A stretch of 64,000 nucleotides of DNA from Papaver somniferum (taxonomy: Eukaryota; Streptophyta; Magnoliopsida; Ranunculales; Papaveraceae). The DNA is taken from assembly GCF_003573695.1 (NCBI RefSeq), contig NC_039360.1, positions 125,388,336 through 125,452,335 on the forward strand. Reading direction: 5' to 3'. Positions 21,076-31,940 of this stretch are shown in pieces (within the stretch, counting starts at the first letter, position 1; every line of letters starts with the position of its first letter). A program made the translations under genes and the position numbers. The notes beneath the pieces are model-generated. The model was not told the DNA's origin and ran no database searches. It worked only from the letters and a program-made list of their open reading frames with translations.

Positions 21076-24000
21076 CTTATTCTGGAATTTAAGAGGCCTG
21101 AGAAGACCAAGGTCTCAAAATAAATTATGGTCTCTTGCCAATCAATTTATTCCTTCAGTAGTTTTTGTAGCAGAACCAAAAGTTATGTGTACTCCTTCTT
21201 TTTGCAATAAGCTAAATCTGCCATGAATGCAGAGTATGGAAATTCATAATTCAGTCAATCATAATAAGGGAAATATTTGGGTATTTTGGAATAAAGCTCT
21301 TCCTACACCTTCAGTAGTTTGTATGTCTAGTCAAATGATCACTATTAGTATTGGAGATGTGCTTATTTCTGGTATTCATGCACATGTGGGGGTGAATCAG
21401 AGAAGGTTTTTAAGGGCAGAAATGAAAGCAATTAGTGAACTTCAGAAGCCTTGGTTAGCAATTGGTGGTTTTAATTCTATTATCTCATCAGATGAAAAAG
21501 TTGGAGGCAGAACTCCTAATAGAAGATCAATGCAAGATTTCAATGATTGTCTCAACAATTGTGCACTAATACAAGCTCCAAAATCAGTAATATCTCACTC
21601 TCGGTCTAATTGTCAACATGGTAATAGCAGAATTCTTTGTCATTTAGATAGAGCACTTTATAATCATCTATAGTTCCAGAAATTTGCAGAATGGGGTTAC
21701 AAAGTGGGTCTTAGAATTGCATCAGATCATGCACCTTTGCTGGGAGGTACTGCTCATTTTCCTAAGCCAGCAAATATTTCATTTAAATTTAAGAAGATGT
21801 GGTTGGACCATCCAAATTTTATGGAAGTTGTTGCACAATGTTGGTCTGAAGAAGTTTCTGGAAATCCAGCTTACATTTTCCAATATAAATTAAAGAGGTT
21901 AAAAGCCATAATAAAGGATTGGAATTGGAGAGTATTTGGCAATGTTAATGTGCAGATAAAGGAAGCTGAAGAAAAAGTGAAAGCTGCTATGCTCTTTTAT
22001 GATAATGGTCCATCTGATATTGAGGCTTTTAATAATTTGGCTCAAGCTCAAAATATTTATAATTCAAAAGAAACTCAGCTCAATTCTATGATGAAGGGAA
22101 AAGCAAGGATTAAATGGGTTAAAGAAGGCTCTTCAAACACTGGTTTTTTCCATGCAAATTTGAAGATTAGACAAGCAAGTAATTTCATAAGTGAAATTCA
22201 AGATACTAATTGACAGATTACTTCAAACCAAGAGGGAATTGCTGAAATTTTGGTGAATCATTATGAGCAGAAATCCAAGTATAAAGAAGTGGAGCAAGTT
22301 GATCATTTACTGAATGTTATTCCAAAAGTAATTAATGAAGAAGATCAACAAATGCTTGATGAAATTCCTAGTGCAGAAGAAATAAAAGCAACAGTCTTAG
22401 TATGGACTCAGATAGTTCTCCAGGTCCAGATGAATTTTCTGGAGCTTTCTATAAAGCCTGTTGGGAGATTATTAATCATGATATCACTCAAGCTATTCAG
22501 TTTTGCTGGTCCATAAAGTTCATCCCAAAGGGTCTCAATTCAATTTTTCTTGTTCTAATTCCTAAAGTTGATGGAGCAAAGAACCCTGATCAATTTAGAC
22601 CAATTGGTCTTAAGCAATGTGAGCTTTAAAGTATTTACAAAAATCATCAACTCAAGAATGAGTACTATTATGGCAAAGTTGATATCTCCTCAACAGTCAG
22701 CCTATATCAAGGGCAGAAGCATTCAAGATCAAATTATGTTGGCTTCAGAAATGGTGAATGAAATGAAGAAAACAAGAAGAGGGAGCAATGTAGGAGTGAA
22801 GCTTGATATATCACAGGCATATGACTCAGTTAGCTGGGAATTTTTACTTCAAGTACTGAGCAGGTATGGATTTTCCAATAGATGGTGTCAATGGTTGAAA
22901 ATTTTATTTGAATCTGCAAGAATTTCTGTGTCAATAAATGGAGGACCACATGGCTTCTTTTCTGTTGGAAGAGGCTTGAGACAAGGAGATCCTTTGTCTC
23001 CAACTCTTTTTGTGCTTATGGAAGATGTCTTAAGTAGATGCATTTTGAAGATGGTGCAAGAAAAGCTGATAAGTCCAATGGTGATTAGGAAAGGAATTCA
23101 TCCAACCCACTTATTTTTTGTTGATGATGTGTTTTTATTTTGCAATGGAGCCAAAAAAAGTGTTGAGCATCTTGCAAAACTATTGGAAGACTATCAAAGA
23201 GGTTCAGGGCAAAGAATAAATAAAGCTAAAAGTAAGTTGTTTATTGATGGAACCACTTCATTAAGGAAGCAACTAATTAAGGAGATTCTACACATGGAGA
23301 TTAACACATTTCCTGATAAATATTTAGGAGTAATCCTTGCTCCTGGCAAAGTAAAAATCAGTTCAGTGTGGCCAATGGTTGAGTTAATGCAAAAAAAGTT
23401 AGCAGCTTGGAAGGGAAGGCTCTTATCATTTCAAGACAGATTGGTGTTAATCAAGTCAGTGCTACAAAGTATACCAATTTATAATATGGCAATCTACAAA
23501 TGGCCTAAATCTGTGATGAAAATTTGTGAAAAATCATGAGAAACTTTCCATGGTCAGGTGATGGAGAAACCAGAAATTATACTATTTTGTCTTGGAAGAA
23601 AGTCTGCACTCCATATAATGAGGGAGGTTTGGGAATTCAAAGGCTAGAGGTCATTAACATAGCTCTTCTCATGAAAATGATGTGAAGAATTATAAACTCA
23701 AAGGAAGATTGGGCTATGTTTATCAAAGCAAATTTCACAAATAGAAAAGGGCAATGGAGTGATGACTGGAAGAAATCTACCATTTGGTCAGGTTTAAAAT
23801 GGGCTTGGAATGTATTACAAGACAAGATTAAATGGTGTGTTGGCAATGGTCAAAGCATATCAGTATAGAATGATGTTTGGGTTGGAGATAGTCCATTAAT
23901 CCTCAAAACTGAGTACAATTCTTATGTGAAGAATAATCTGCATATGAAAGTGGCAAATCTTATTTACAACAACAGATGGGAGGTGCCAATGGAGACGCAA

Positions 24001-25163
24001 CAACTTCTGAATGCTAAAAATTTGCCTGAGCTGGGTATAGGGCATGATCAGCTAATATGGACTGGCAATTTACAAGGTAAATTCACAATAAACTCAGCCA
24101 TTGCTATTTTAAGACACAAAGAACCAGAACTGCATTGCTATAAATATATATATGGAATTCCTTCCTACATCATAGCATAGCTGGTAATGTTTGGAAATTA
24201 CTTCAAGGAGTGTTTGTAGATGACACAGTCATGGTGAAAAGAGGATATGAATTAGCTTCCAGATGCTGTGTATGTGAGGAAAGCCAAGACAGTATGAATC
24301 ACTTGTTATGGCACTGTTCTTTTAGTGTAGAAATTTGGAGCTGGCTCCGCAGTATCTTTGAAGTTGGTCTTCCTCATTCTTTTGATAATATCTGGAACTA
24401 TTCAAAGAATAAAAGTCCTCTCATGAAAGAAGTTTGGATTACTGCTGCTTGCTATATTATCAAGGAACTATGGTTTCAAAAGAATAAAAAATATTTTGAG
24501 GAGGTCAAGCCAAATATTCAGCATTTCAAGCAAAAAATAATAAAAATTGTATCTGAAGGAGGACTGAGAATGAAGGGCACTAAATGGAATCAGAATTATG
24601 ATCTTCAAATAATTGATTTCTTCAATTTGGGTTGCAGACAAAGAAAATTTCAGTGCATTAAAAGTTTCTACTGGATTCCTCCACAAATAGGTTTTACTCT
24701 CTTTTATTGTGATGGAGCATCAGTGGGTAATCTAGGAGCAGCAGGATTTGGTATTGTTGTAAGGAATCATCTGTATTAGGTGGTTGGGGGTATGGCTGGA
24801 GGTATTGGTATTGGTATTGCTACCAATTATATTGCAGAAACTTATGATGTGGTATGTGCAGCTGAATTGGCTGTTGAATGGGGTGAAAAGCATATAATTA
24901 TCAGTTCAGATTCTAAAACTGTCATATCAGAATTTTCCAGAAATCAAGTTCCTTGGTTAATTAGAATGAGATGGTTGAAAGCAATGAAGAAAATCTCCTC
25001 AATTCAGTTTAATCATTGCTTCAGAGAAGGAAATTTCTCAGGTGACACGGTAGCAAAGAAGGCAGCCAAGATTATTGCAGGTGAAAGGAAGATTTTCATT
25101 GGTAGACCTAAATTTCTTACTAGAATTGAAATGCCAAGAACTGTGTATTACAGATTTTGTTAA
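21076..25163 (+). pseudogene. LINE ORF2: endonuclease, reverse transcriptase, RNase H
   Basis: Domain order is that of plant L1 ORF2. An APE-type endonuclease starts at FWNLRGLRRP (21090) and includes WLAIGGFNSI (21450) and SDHAPLLG (21720). Reverse transcriptase: SAYIKGRSIQDQ (22695), KLDISQAYDSVSW with the first catalytic Asp (22800), GLRQGDPLSP (22975), and FFVDDVFLF (23115), where the usual FADD is FVDD. The zf-RVT motif DSMNHLLWHCSFSVEIWSW is at 24290. RNase H: FTLFYCDGASVGNLGAAGFG at 24690 to SSDSKTVI at 24905. In-frame stops at 21224-21226, 21671-21673 and 22211-22213, frameshifts near 22400 and 22560, and more after 23539 make it inactive. Confidence 0.9.
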
Positions 25164-25333
25164 AAAGTTGGGCAATAGTTTAGTTGTTTTATGTTTCTGG
25201 GCCTATTAAGTTGGCCTCCTTTTGTTGCTTTTTCTGGGCCTATATAGTTGGCCTTCTTTTCTTTTCCTTATTTTTGCAACCTCCAATTTTTGGTTCTCTT
25301 CTTTTTAATAATATCTATGACTTAGAAAAAAAA
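21076..25333 (+). mobile_element. L1-type LINE nested in the MULE transposase
   Basis: Flanked by a 15-bp target duplication AAGTAARAAGGAGGC (21061-21075 and 25334-25348, one mismatch) and ending in a short poly-A run. It begins at the endonuclease domain (no ORF1), so it is 5'-truncated. After removing it and one target copy, the MULE exon reads on from SKKEA into NEWLINKEKEK. Insertion thus occurred in the transposase gene a few bases after an intron's AG. Confidence 0.93.
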
Positions 25334-28245
25334 AAGTAAAAAGGAGGCAAATGAATGGCTCATCAACAAGGAAAAAGAGAAGATGTGCATGGTAGTTAGA
25401 ACCCTTGTGTGAAGGATATTCGGTTTGAAATGACATGTGAGTGAAGTGGGGTGAAAAAGAGTCACCAAGGTAAGAATCATAAGTATATAAGGAAGACGAA
25501 GATGAGGAAATACTGAACTCATACAAAGAAGATTGGATGCCCATTTAAGATTGCCTTCTATAAGCCCTGTGGTAGGGAAGGTAAAGAGTGTAAAATGTTT
25601 AAAGTTGTTAATGGTTGTCACAACCACGATGATCCGGATAATCTTATTGGACATGTAATGGTTGCGAAATTAAAACCACATGAAATGGATACGGTGAAGT
25701 CTATGAGGATTTGTAAAGCGAGTGCGATCTTAAGTAAGATTAAGAAGGACGACCCCGACAACCTTTCATCTTTTTTTACGATCAAGGCGGCCCTGGAAAC
25801 GATCAAAAGGACGGAATGGGATGGTAGAACGGTTATGCAACAATCAGAGTGGTCGGCGGAGTTACATGACTACACATTGCGAACGGAAGAAAAGGATGGT
25901 AAAGTGGTACGTATTTTCTTGGCATATCCTTTGATGATCCAATTGGCACAATGCTTTCATAAAATTTTGTTGATAGATGCAACTTATAAGACAAACAGAT
26001 ATAACATGTTGTTGTTGAATATTGCTTGTCACACTTCGGACAAAATCACGTTTACTATTGCATGGGGTTTAATGGATCATGAGAATAATGTGAGTTTCAT
26101 TTGGATGTTGGAGACATTGAGGTCCATTTATAACGGTGATAATTTTCCAAGGGTAATTGTAACGGATAATGATCAAGCCTTAATGCATGCAATAGCGGTA
26201 GTGTTTCCGGAAGCCCGAAATTTGCAATGTACGTGGCACATTCAATGCAACCTCAAATCCAATTGCCATCACCATTTTCAAGATAAAAACCAAGAAACGG
26301 TACCAAGAGGTCGAAGAAAGAGGATGAACGCATTAGTAAATTAACCCTGGAAGAACAAGAAGAAGAGAAGAGGTTATTTGATGAAAAATGGAAGGATGAT
26401 GGAATGATTTGGAGAGCATTCATGAAAGCATGTTACAAGATCGTTTGGTCGAAGACCGAGGAAATTTACGAACATAACTTGAAGAAATTTGAGGATGAAT
26501 ATGGAACGGACTACCCAAAACCGGTTGAGTATTTTAAAAAACAATGGTTACCGATTAAAGAGAGGTTTGTGTTTGCATGGACATATGAGTATTGTAACTT
26601 CAAGAACGAGGCGACAAGCATTGCGGAAGGGTCTCATGGCCGGTTAAAGAAAATATTAATTTGTAGTCAAAATGGAGTTGTGTCGATCCAAGAAGCAACC
26701 CATGAATACACCAATTGTGATCTCATAAAGATTAAAGGTTGTATGCAATTTAGTGCACATAGATTCCCTACGGAACATGAAAATGAAAGATTTCTTCTAA
26801 GGGGAATTGTTCATAAAGTTTCAAGATGGGCAATAACTCACATGATGGAACAATTGAAGCTTTATAGAGCTTACGATAACGAGAATACGGTTTGTGTTTG
26901 CAAGGATATGATAAGTATTGGACTCCCTTGTCGTCATAAAATGGGTAGGTACGTCGAAGTGATTGACATCAATGATATTCATCCATTTTGGAAGAAATTA
27001 AATTTCACCCCAAGCACCCCGGTAGTTGAAGGTCCGTCGTGGTATGAGTCCAAATTGTGTGCACAAATAGTCAAACGTTGCGCTACAACAAATGGCACCA
27101 AGAAGCAAATATTGATGCACCATTTGGAGGAAGCCCTACACCCTTGTTTAAGGGAGGTTGATGAACCTATTAAGCAAAAGGGTACGGGTAGGCCGAGCAC
27201 TGAAGTGTCTAAGACCGTCGAAAGAAAAGAGTTGAAGGAGAATTTGTCTAAAAAAAGTGACCCGAGTAGGCACATGTATACGGAATCCGAATTTGAAGAT
27301 GAGCAGGAACCTAAGAAAAGAGGTCGTCCAACAAAGGATCAAAGTGGACCAACCGCACGAAAAGTGAAACCAAAGGTATCTACGGAGCCTTATCAAGTAA
27401 GTCAATCCGAGGTGGTGGAAGAAGTTGTGTTAGTGGAGACCCAAACTAGCTCTGTTGTTGTTGATCAAATGAGCAACTCACAACCGACGGAAATGGTGAC
27501 TATCAAAGAGAAGTGTGGTACTCTTCGTTGTCCTAGGGATCTTCATGGAAGACCAAATCGATCCACGTATACAATATACAAAGAGTATTTGTAAAAACTC
27601 CCTCCTCTCATTCTTCCTTTTGTTTTGTCCACTGACGAGGTTGATGGGGATGGCAATTGTGGGTTTCACGTCGCTACAGAACAAATTGGTTACTTTGGAG
27701 AGGCGGTTAACGAAGATGTCACCAAATGGAAATATTTAAGAACTAAGATGGCGATAAAACTAATAAAATACAAGGATTTATATATGGAGATGATGAAGCG
27801 AGGAGATATACACGACAAATAACTAGAATTCAAAGACTTAATTGCGCGTGTAAAGTGCCGAAAGGGATTAAAGACGATCGGATCCAAGTATTGGATGTCA
27901 ATGCCTAAATATAGATATCTCTTAGCGGATGTTTTGAATTGCGTGGTACATTTGTTTGTTCCTCCTAAGTATGGACATTCTTTTACGTTTGCACCTACAA
28001 GGACGGTTTGTGATAAATCGGTTAAAGATAGAAGAATTGTTATGGCATTTGTGAATGAGATGCATTTTATCGGTTTAAGAGTAAAGAGAGATTGCCCATT
28101 ACCTCCGTTGAGTGGTTGGACGGATTACTTCCCAACGAATCATTCTAAGGATTGGTTGAAACAATATGAGAGCAACATGTTGGGTTGGGATCGCGTCATG
28201 AACACCAACTTTCCGGAAGGCCTACTAGAAGATGAAGATGAATGA
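25334..28245 (+). pseudogene. MULE transposase, FAR1 DNA-binding, MULE, SWIM and OTU domains
   Basis: This is the main exon. About 25345-25650 is a FAR1-like zinc-binding region (SKKEANEWL, TCERSG in pieces, KIGCPFKIAFYKPC, NGCHNHDDP) broken by stops and shifts. The MULE catalytic domain follows: LLIDATYKTNRYN (25965) and VIVTDNDQALMHA (26150) supply the two Asp, CTWHIQCNLKS follows at 26230, and SIAEGSHGRLKK (26618) fits the Glu region. SWIM: CVCKDMISIGLPCRHKMG near 26890. GRPS and KKRGRPTKD are AT-hook-like. The same frame then enters an OTU domain: DEVDGDGNCGFHVATEQIG (27630; Asp and Cys of the active site) and NEMHFIGLRV (28055; His). Lesions: a frameshift near 26310, in-frame TAA at 27592-27594 and 27820-27822. 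The final stop is TGA at 28243-28245. Confidence 0.88.
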
Positions 28246-28319
28246 TCGTTATATTTGAAAGATGTATTTTGAACCGCCCTATTTGTACATGTTTTTTTGG
28301 AAAATACTGTGAAGTATAA

Positions 28320-28880
28320 AGCTATAACCGGTAGTTATATTATCAATATATCAACCGATTTTACAAGCTTTTGGAAACAGACTCAATCAATGTTATAATC
28401 GGTTATTAACTTTTCTAATTTAACTTCCGACTATCACCAAACTCTGAAAAAAAGCTGAAAATTTTCCCAGTATCGGTAGACAAGTTAATACATAAACTTC
28501 CAATTGTCACCAAACTCTGACAAAAAAGCTGAAAATTTTCCCAGAATCGGTAGAAAAGTTAATACATAAACGTCCAATTGTTACCAAACCCTGACAAAAA
28601 AACTGAAAATTTTCCCAGAATCGGTAGAAAAGTTAATATATAAACTTCCGATTGTCACCAAACTCTGACAAAAAAACTGAAATTTTTCCCAGAATCGGTA
28701 GACAACATATTATATAACCTTCCAATTGTCACCAAGCTTTGACAAAAAACTGAATTTTTTCCTAGAATCGGTAGACAACATATTACATAAACTTCCGATT
28801 GTTAACAAATCCTGACAAAAAAGCTGAAATTTTTCCCAGAATCGGTAGACAATATAACATAATAACTTCTGATTGCAACA
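28320..28880. repeat. ~73-bp tandem array with AATCGGTAG inverted pairs
   Basis: Six or so units of 72-76 bp, each with AGAATCGGTAGA, a TTAATACATAAACTTCC(A/G)ATTGT partner, CACCAAACTCTGACAAAA and CTGAAAATTTTCCC. The first part (28320-28440) has looser copies. The array lies between the transposase stop and the stop codon of the oppositely oriented accessory gene. Confidence 0.9.
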
Positions 28881-28892
28881 ATCAATAAATAT

Positions 28893-29356
28893 TTATACTG
28901 TTGCGGCGGACTTCAGGAATTCATAACTTCCATCATAAGTGAATTCTTCACCCTTTTCCACTAAGTACTGTCTTTTTGGGAGTGTCTCCTACATAAACAA
29001 ACACAAAAGAATTCCAAGTTCGTTTTAGTAAGAAATATTAGACACCCGGGGTTATTTAAAAGAAGTATGCAAATACTTACAAATTGTTGGATCGACAAGC
29101 TTAAGTGGCTAGTGTTAAAGATCCTCTTTTGTATCGTTATGTAATCATTTACCCCTTTTTGGAAAAGTCGCAAATGATCATGAGCTTGTTGGAGTGATCT
29201 TTGCTTTGGATTTCCATACTCTCGCACAAATTGGCTATATACCCTGACCCTAAAGATTTCGGGTGTTAACCTTCCTGTTATGACATCTTCACGTCTTGTT
29301 TCATAATATCATGTTTTGACAATGACCAAATCTTCAGCTGCGTCAAACGTTGCCAT
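28893..29356 (-). CDS. MULE accessory gene A, small SANT/trihelix-like protein
   Basis: Two exons on the - strand: 29356-29081 and 28988-28893, with a GT..AG intron between, for about 123 residues. It starts MATFDAAEDLVIVKT and continues TPEIFRVRVYSQFVREYGNP, KQRSLQQAHDHLRLFQKGVN, ending EFLKSAATV. The layout (an E-D-L start, aromatic residue, F-x-R-V, then a Q-x-L-x-x-x-x-x-x-L helix) resembles the SANT/Myb-like proteins annotated as GST T3-like or NAM-associated, which often travel with plant transposons. Codon 16 is TGA (29311-29309), so the present copy is interrupted. TATATAAGG lies about 125 bases upstream (near 29480). It is likely a DNA-binding partner of the transposase, but that role is inferred. 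Confidence 0.55.
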
Positions 29357-29579
29357 GCTTGTAAGTTGAGATATAGAATGAATTCACAAGAGTAGACGAT
29401 GGGAAATCTATTTGTAGAATACACGATGCTATACATGTGTTGTTTGGTGCATAAATAAGAAGATTTTACCCTCCTTATATAGATGAGTGTCCCAACGTCT
29501 CTTTTTTTTTTTTGAAAATATGGCCGTTGATGCGTACTTTTACAAGACTGTACTGAAATTACGTACAATTATTACATAC

Positions 29580-29840
29580 AATCAGTAGTCAATGGTTGAA
29601 CCATAACCACCGATTATGCATAATCGGTAGATATTGATCGTTATGTACTACAGATTATATGTTGTTTTGTCAACAGAGTTCTCAGCTTCATTAGAGTAGT
29701 ATAATCGGAGGATTATTAATATGTATTAATAACCGATTATGTGTGGTTTTCGGGGCACGGATAGTTTATTTTGAACGAACTAGCCGTTGGAGTATAATCG
29801 GTAGTTAGATAGAGAATGCAAACATCCGATTGTCATAAAT
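29580..29840. repeat. AATCGGTAG inverted pairs between accessory genes
   Basis: Several pairs such as CCACCGATTATGC..ATAATCGGTAGAT and ATAATCGGAGG..AACCGATTAT occur upstream of accessory gene A. They belong to the same repeat family as the MULE ends. Confidence 0.8.
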
Positions 29841-29937
29841 AATTTGAAATTCATAACGATATCACATACACATCATAATAATTTTACAATCATAACTTTT
29901 CATTGAACTTCCACAATTCTATTACAAGGTATTGTGA

Positions 29938-30372
29938 TTAGCGCCGTGGACGTGTTGGACGAGTCCTAAACTGATTAAATTTTTCCATCGCCCTAAGGAT
30001 TCTAAAATGAGATTCATAACGGAAGCTTGATCTTTTCCATCTCCACCATTCCCCGAGAGATCGTTTTATAACCTCATCATTGGTTTCACCCCTCAATCGA
30101 TATTGATTCACAAGATAAGTTAAATGGACGAATTTTTTGACGTATCCATTTATTGAACCAACTCGGCAGAAAAGATCAGCGGAGTGACGATTATTTGGGT
30201 TACCGGTGTCGGCGCAGAATTTTTCGTGAATTCTCCCCAAATAACTCATACTCATTATGCCTCCTTGCCTACGTTCTTCTCTTCGTCTTGGATAGAATTG
30301 AACATAGCGCCTACATAAAGATAAATCTTCTTCTATCGTGAACTCCGTAGGATTGATGAATGGTTGGGCTAT
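29938..30372 (-). CDS. MULE accessory gene B, SANT/trihelix-like protein
   Basis: One frame from 30372 to the stop at 29938-29940, 144 residues. Its N-terminus aligns with gene A, but the start codon position holds ATA (IAQPFINPTEFTIEEDLSLC); the next in-frame ATG is at 30255 (MSMSYLGRIHEKFC). Features: EFTIEEDLSLCRRYVQF, SYLGRIHEKFCADTGNP, LFCRVGSINGYVKKFVHLTY and RILRAMEKFNQF, which follow the pattern of plant SANT-containing GST T3-like proteins (ED...F/Y...RI...F...R...R-x-x-x-I-x-x-x-V-x-K-F). A TATATAAGG box with a similar flanking sequence (CCAACG, TCTATTTTT) lies near 30441, as in gene A, so genes A and B look like an old tandem duplication. Confidence 0.6.
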   Translation of the reverse strand: MAQPFINPTEFTIEEDLSLCRRYVQFYPRRREERRQGGIMSMSYLGRIHEKFCADTGNPNNRHSADLFCRVGSINGYVKKFVHLTYLVNQYRLRGETNDEVIKRSLGEWWRWKRSSFRYESHFRILRAMEKFNQFRTRPTRPRR

Positions 30373-30479
30373 TATGTTGAAGATGATGTTGGAGAGAGTT
30401 TAAACGTATTTGTGTTCCATAGAGGGTAAAAGGACCATCCTTATATAGAGTTTAGAGTTCCAACGGCTCTATTTTTTGG

Positions 30480-30815
30480 GGCAACTGTATAATCGGTAGT
30501 TAAATAAGGTAATTTAACTTCCGATTATAAAGTTGTCCCAAATTTTGGGTTTGCCGAAATCACCAATTTTTCGAATTTGGGAACTACTATAATCGGTAGT
30601 TAAATTAGGTAATTTAACCCCCGATTATTAAGTTGCCCCAAATTTTGTTTTTGTCAAAATCTCATTTTTTTTTCCAATTTGGTAACTAGAATAATCAGTA
30701 GTTTATGAAGTTATTTATGAAATTCACCTATCTACCGATTTCTAACGACCACAACATTGAGAATATTAGTAATCGGTAGATAATATCACTTTTTTAACTA
30801 CCGATTGTGTTAGGG
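30480..30815. repeat. Right subterminal AATCGGTAG repeat cluster
   Basis: Four clear inverted pairs, for example ATAATCGGTAGTTAAATAAG..TTAACTTCCGATTAT, spaced about 100 bases apart in units that also share TTGCCCCAAATTTTG. This cluster mirrors 18990-19185 at the other end. Confidence 0.85.
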
Positions 30816-31066
30816 TAGTTTGGTAATCTCTGCAAATTTGGACATCCCTTAACCTTGTCTATGGGTTAGGAATAAAAAAGTCGCCCCTAATTCTTACAGG
30901 GTCGCCCCTAATAATGCCAGGAAAAATTACCTGTAAAAATATGTACAATGCTAGAGAATGAGAGGCGTCTGGGAGCTTTAACCAGCCTGTTCTTTTCTTC
31001 AGAGAAAAAGTTACAAATATGCTCCAAAAATTAAAAAGATAAATAGTGTTTCCAAACATTGTAGTT

Positions 31067-31933
31067 ACCACCAAAACACCAATAATGGCATACCCACTTC
31101 ATTACTCCATCAAACGACTATATCCCAACTCCTTAAAACAAAAGTTCCTGCACCGATGACCATAACCTTCTGCTTTCTATTTTAGTCTTTATGGATAATC
31201 AGGAACGACGTGTTGTATCGCCAACAACAACCAAATCCAACAAGTGTAATGCAAATGACCATCAAACTTCAACAGGAATATTCATGGGCCCAGAGCCACC
31301 TCCCACCAGTGCTATATGGGATGCAGCCATATGCAAACCCTGCACAAAGAGCAATCCCGACTTCAACCATCTTTGTGGGATAGCTCAAGCCCCACTCAGA
31401 TTTGATCAAAATCAACACGGACGGGGAAGCAAGGGGTTACCCCGGAATAGCAGGAGCAGGTATTATATGTGGAAACGAGGAAACCAGCACAATCCTAACA
31501 ATAGCACAACCGTTAGGAATCACCACAACACTTGCAGCGGAAACATGGGCCATGCACATCGCTTCTAAAACGTCGACGAAACGAGAATGGCCAAAGGTTC
31601 AATTTGAAACGGACTCAGAAATCTTAATGACATTTCTAACCTCGGACACGGATGCCCCATGGTATATATCTAATATGGTTGAAAAGATCAAACAAAGGCT
31701 CACACAAATCTAGCAATACACCACTAGACACGTATACACAGAAGGAAATCAAGCGGCAGGCGGTTTAGCAAATCGAGCAGAAGATGACTGCTCCATAGGG
31801 AGGCTCACAACCACAATATGGGAACATGCAATTCCGCGGTCTATAAGTTTTATTGTAATAACAGACTCTACGGGTATTATGTACCTTTGTGTAATTTCAG
31901 TCTAATCTAATAAATTTCATGCTTCAAAAAAAA
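31067..31933 (+). mobile_element. LINE 3' fragment with RNase H domain
   Basis: The frame around 31395-31710 reads LIKINTDGEARGYPGIAGAG (DG and following are the RNase H start), AAETWAMHIASK, VQFETDSEILMTFL (DS), and ends VYTEGNQAAGGLANRAEDD after a TAG. Upstream LWIIRNDVLY fits the linker before RNase H in plant LINEs. It ends in AAAAAAAA, and TGTAGTT occurs at 31060-31066 and 31934-31940 as a probable short target duplication. It is 5'-truncated and dead, and belongs to a different LINE subtype from the copy at 21-25 kb. Confidence 0.75.
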
Positions 31934-31940
31934 TGTAGTT

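Larger units (their letters stand above)
18873..30922 (+). mobile_element. Composite Mutator-like element (MULE) with OTU transposase and two accessory genes
   Basis: A perfect 9-bp duplication AAAATTACC flanks it (18864-18872 and 30923-30931), the hallmark size for Mutator elements. The ends are inverted and degenerate: CGGCGTCATTAGGGGC on the left against TGGCATTATTAGGGGC on the reverse strand of the right. Similarity continues patchily for about 100 bp (AAACTACCC, then AATCGG). Inside are a spliced FAR1-type transposase fused to an OTU domain (+), two SANT-like genes (-), and arrays of AATCGGTAG in both orientations. About 4.3 kb of the 12.05 kb is a nested LINE and about 0.7 kb a nested MITE, leaving a ~7-kb original element. 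Confidence 0.85.
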
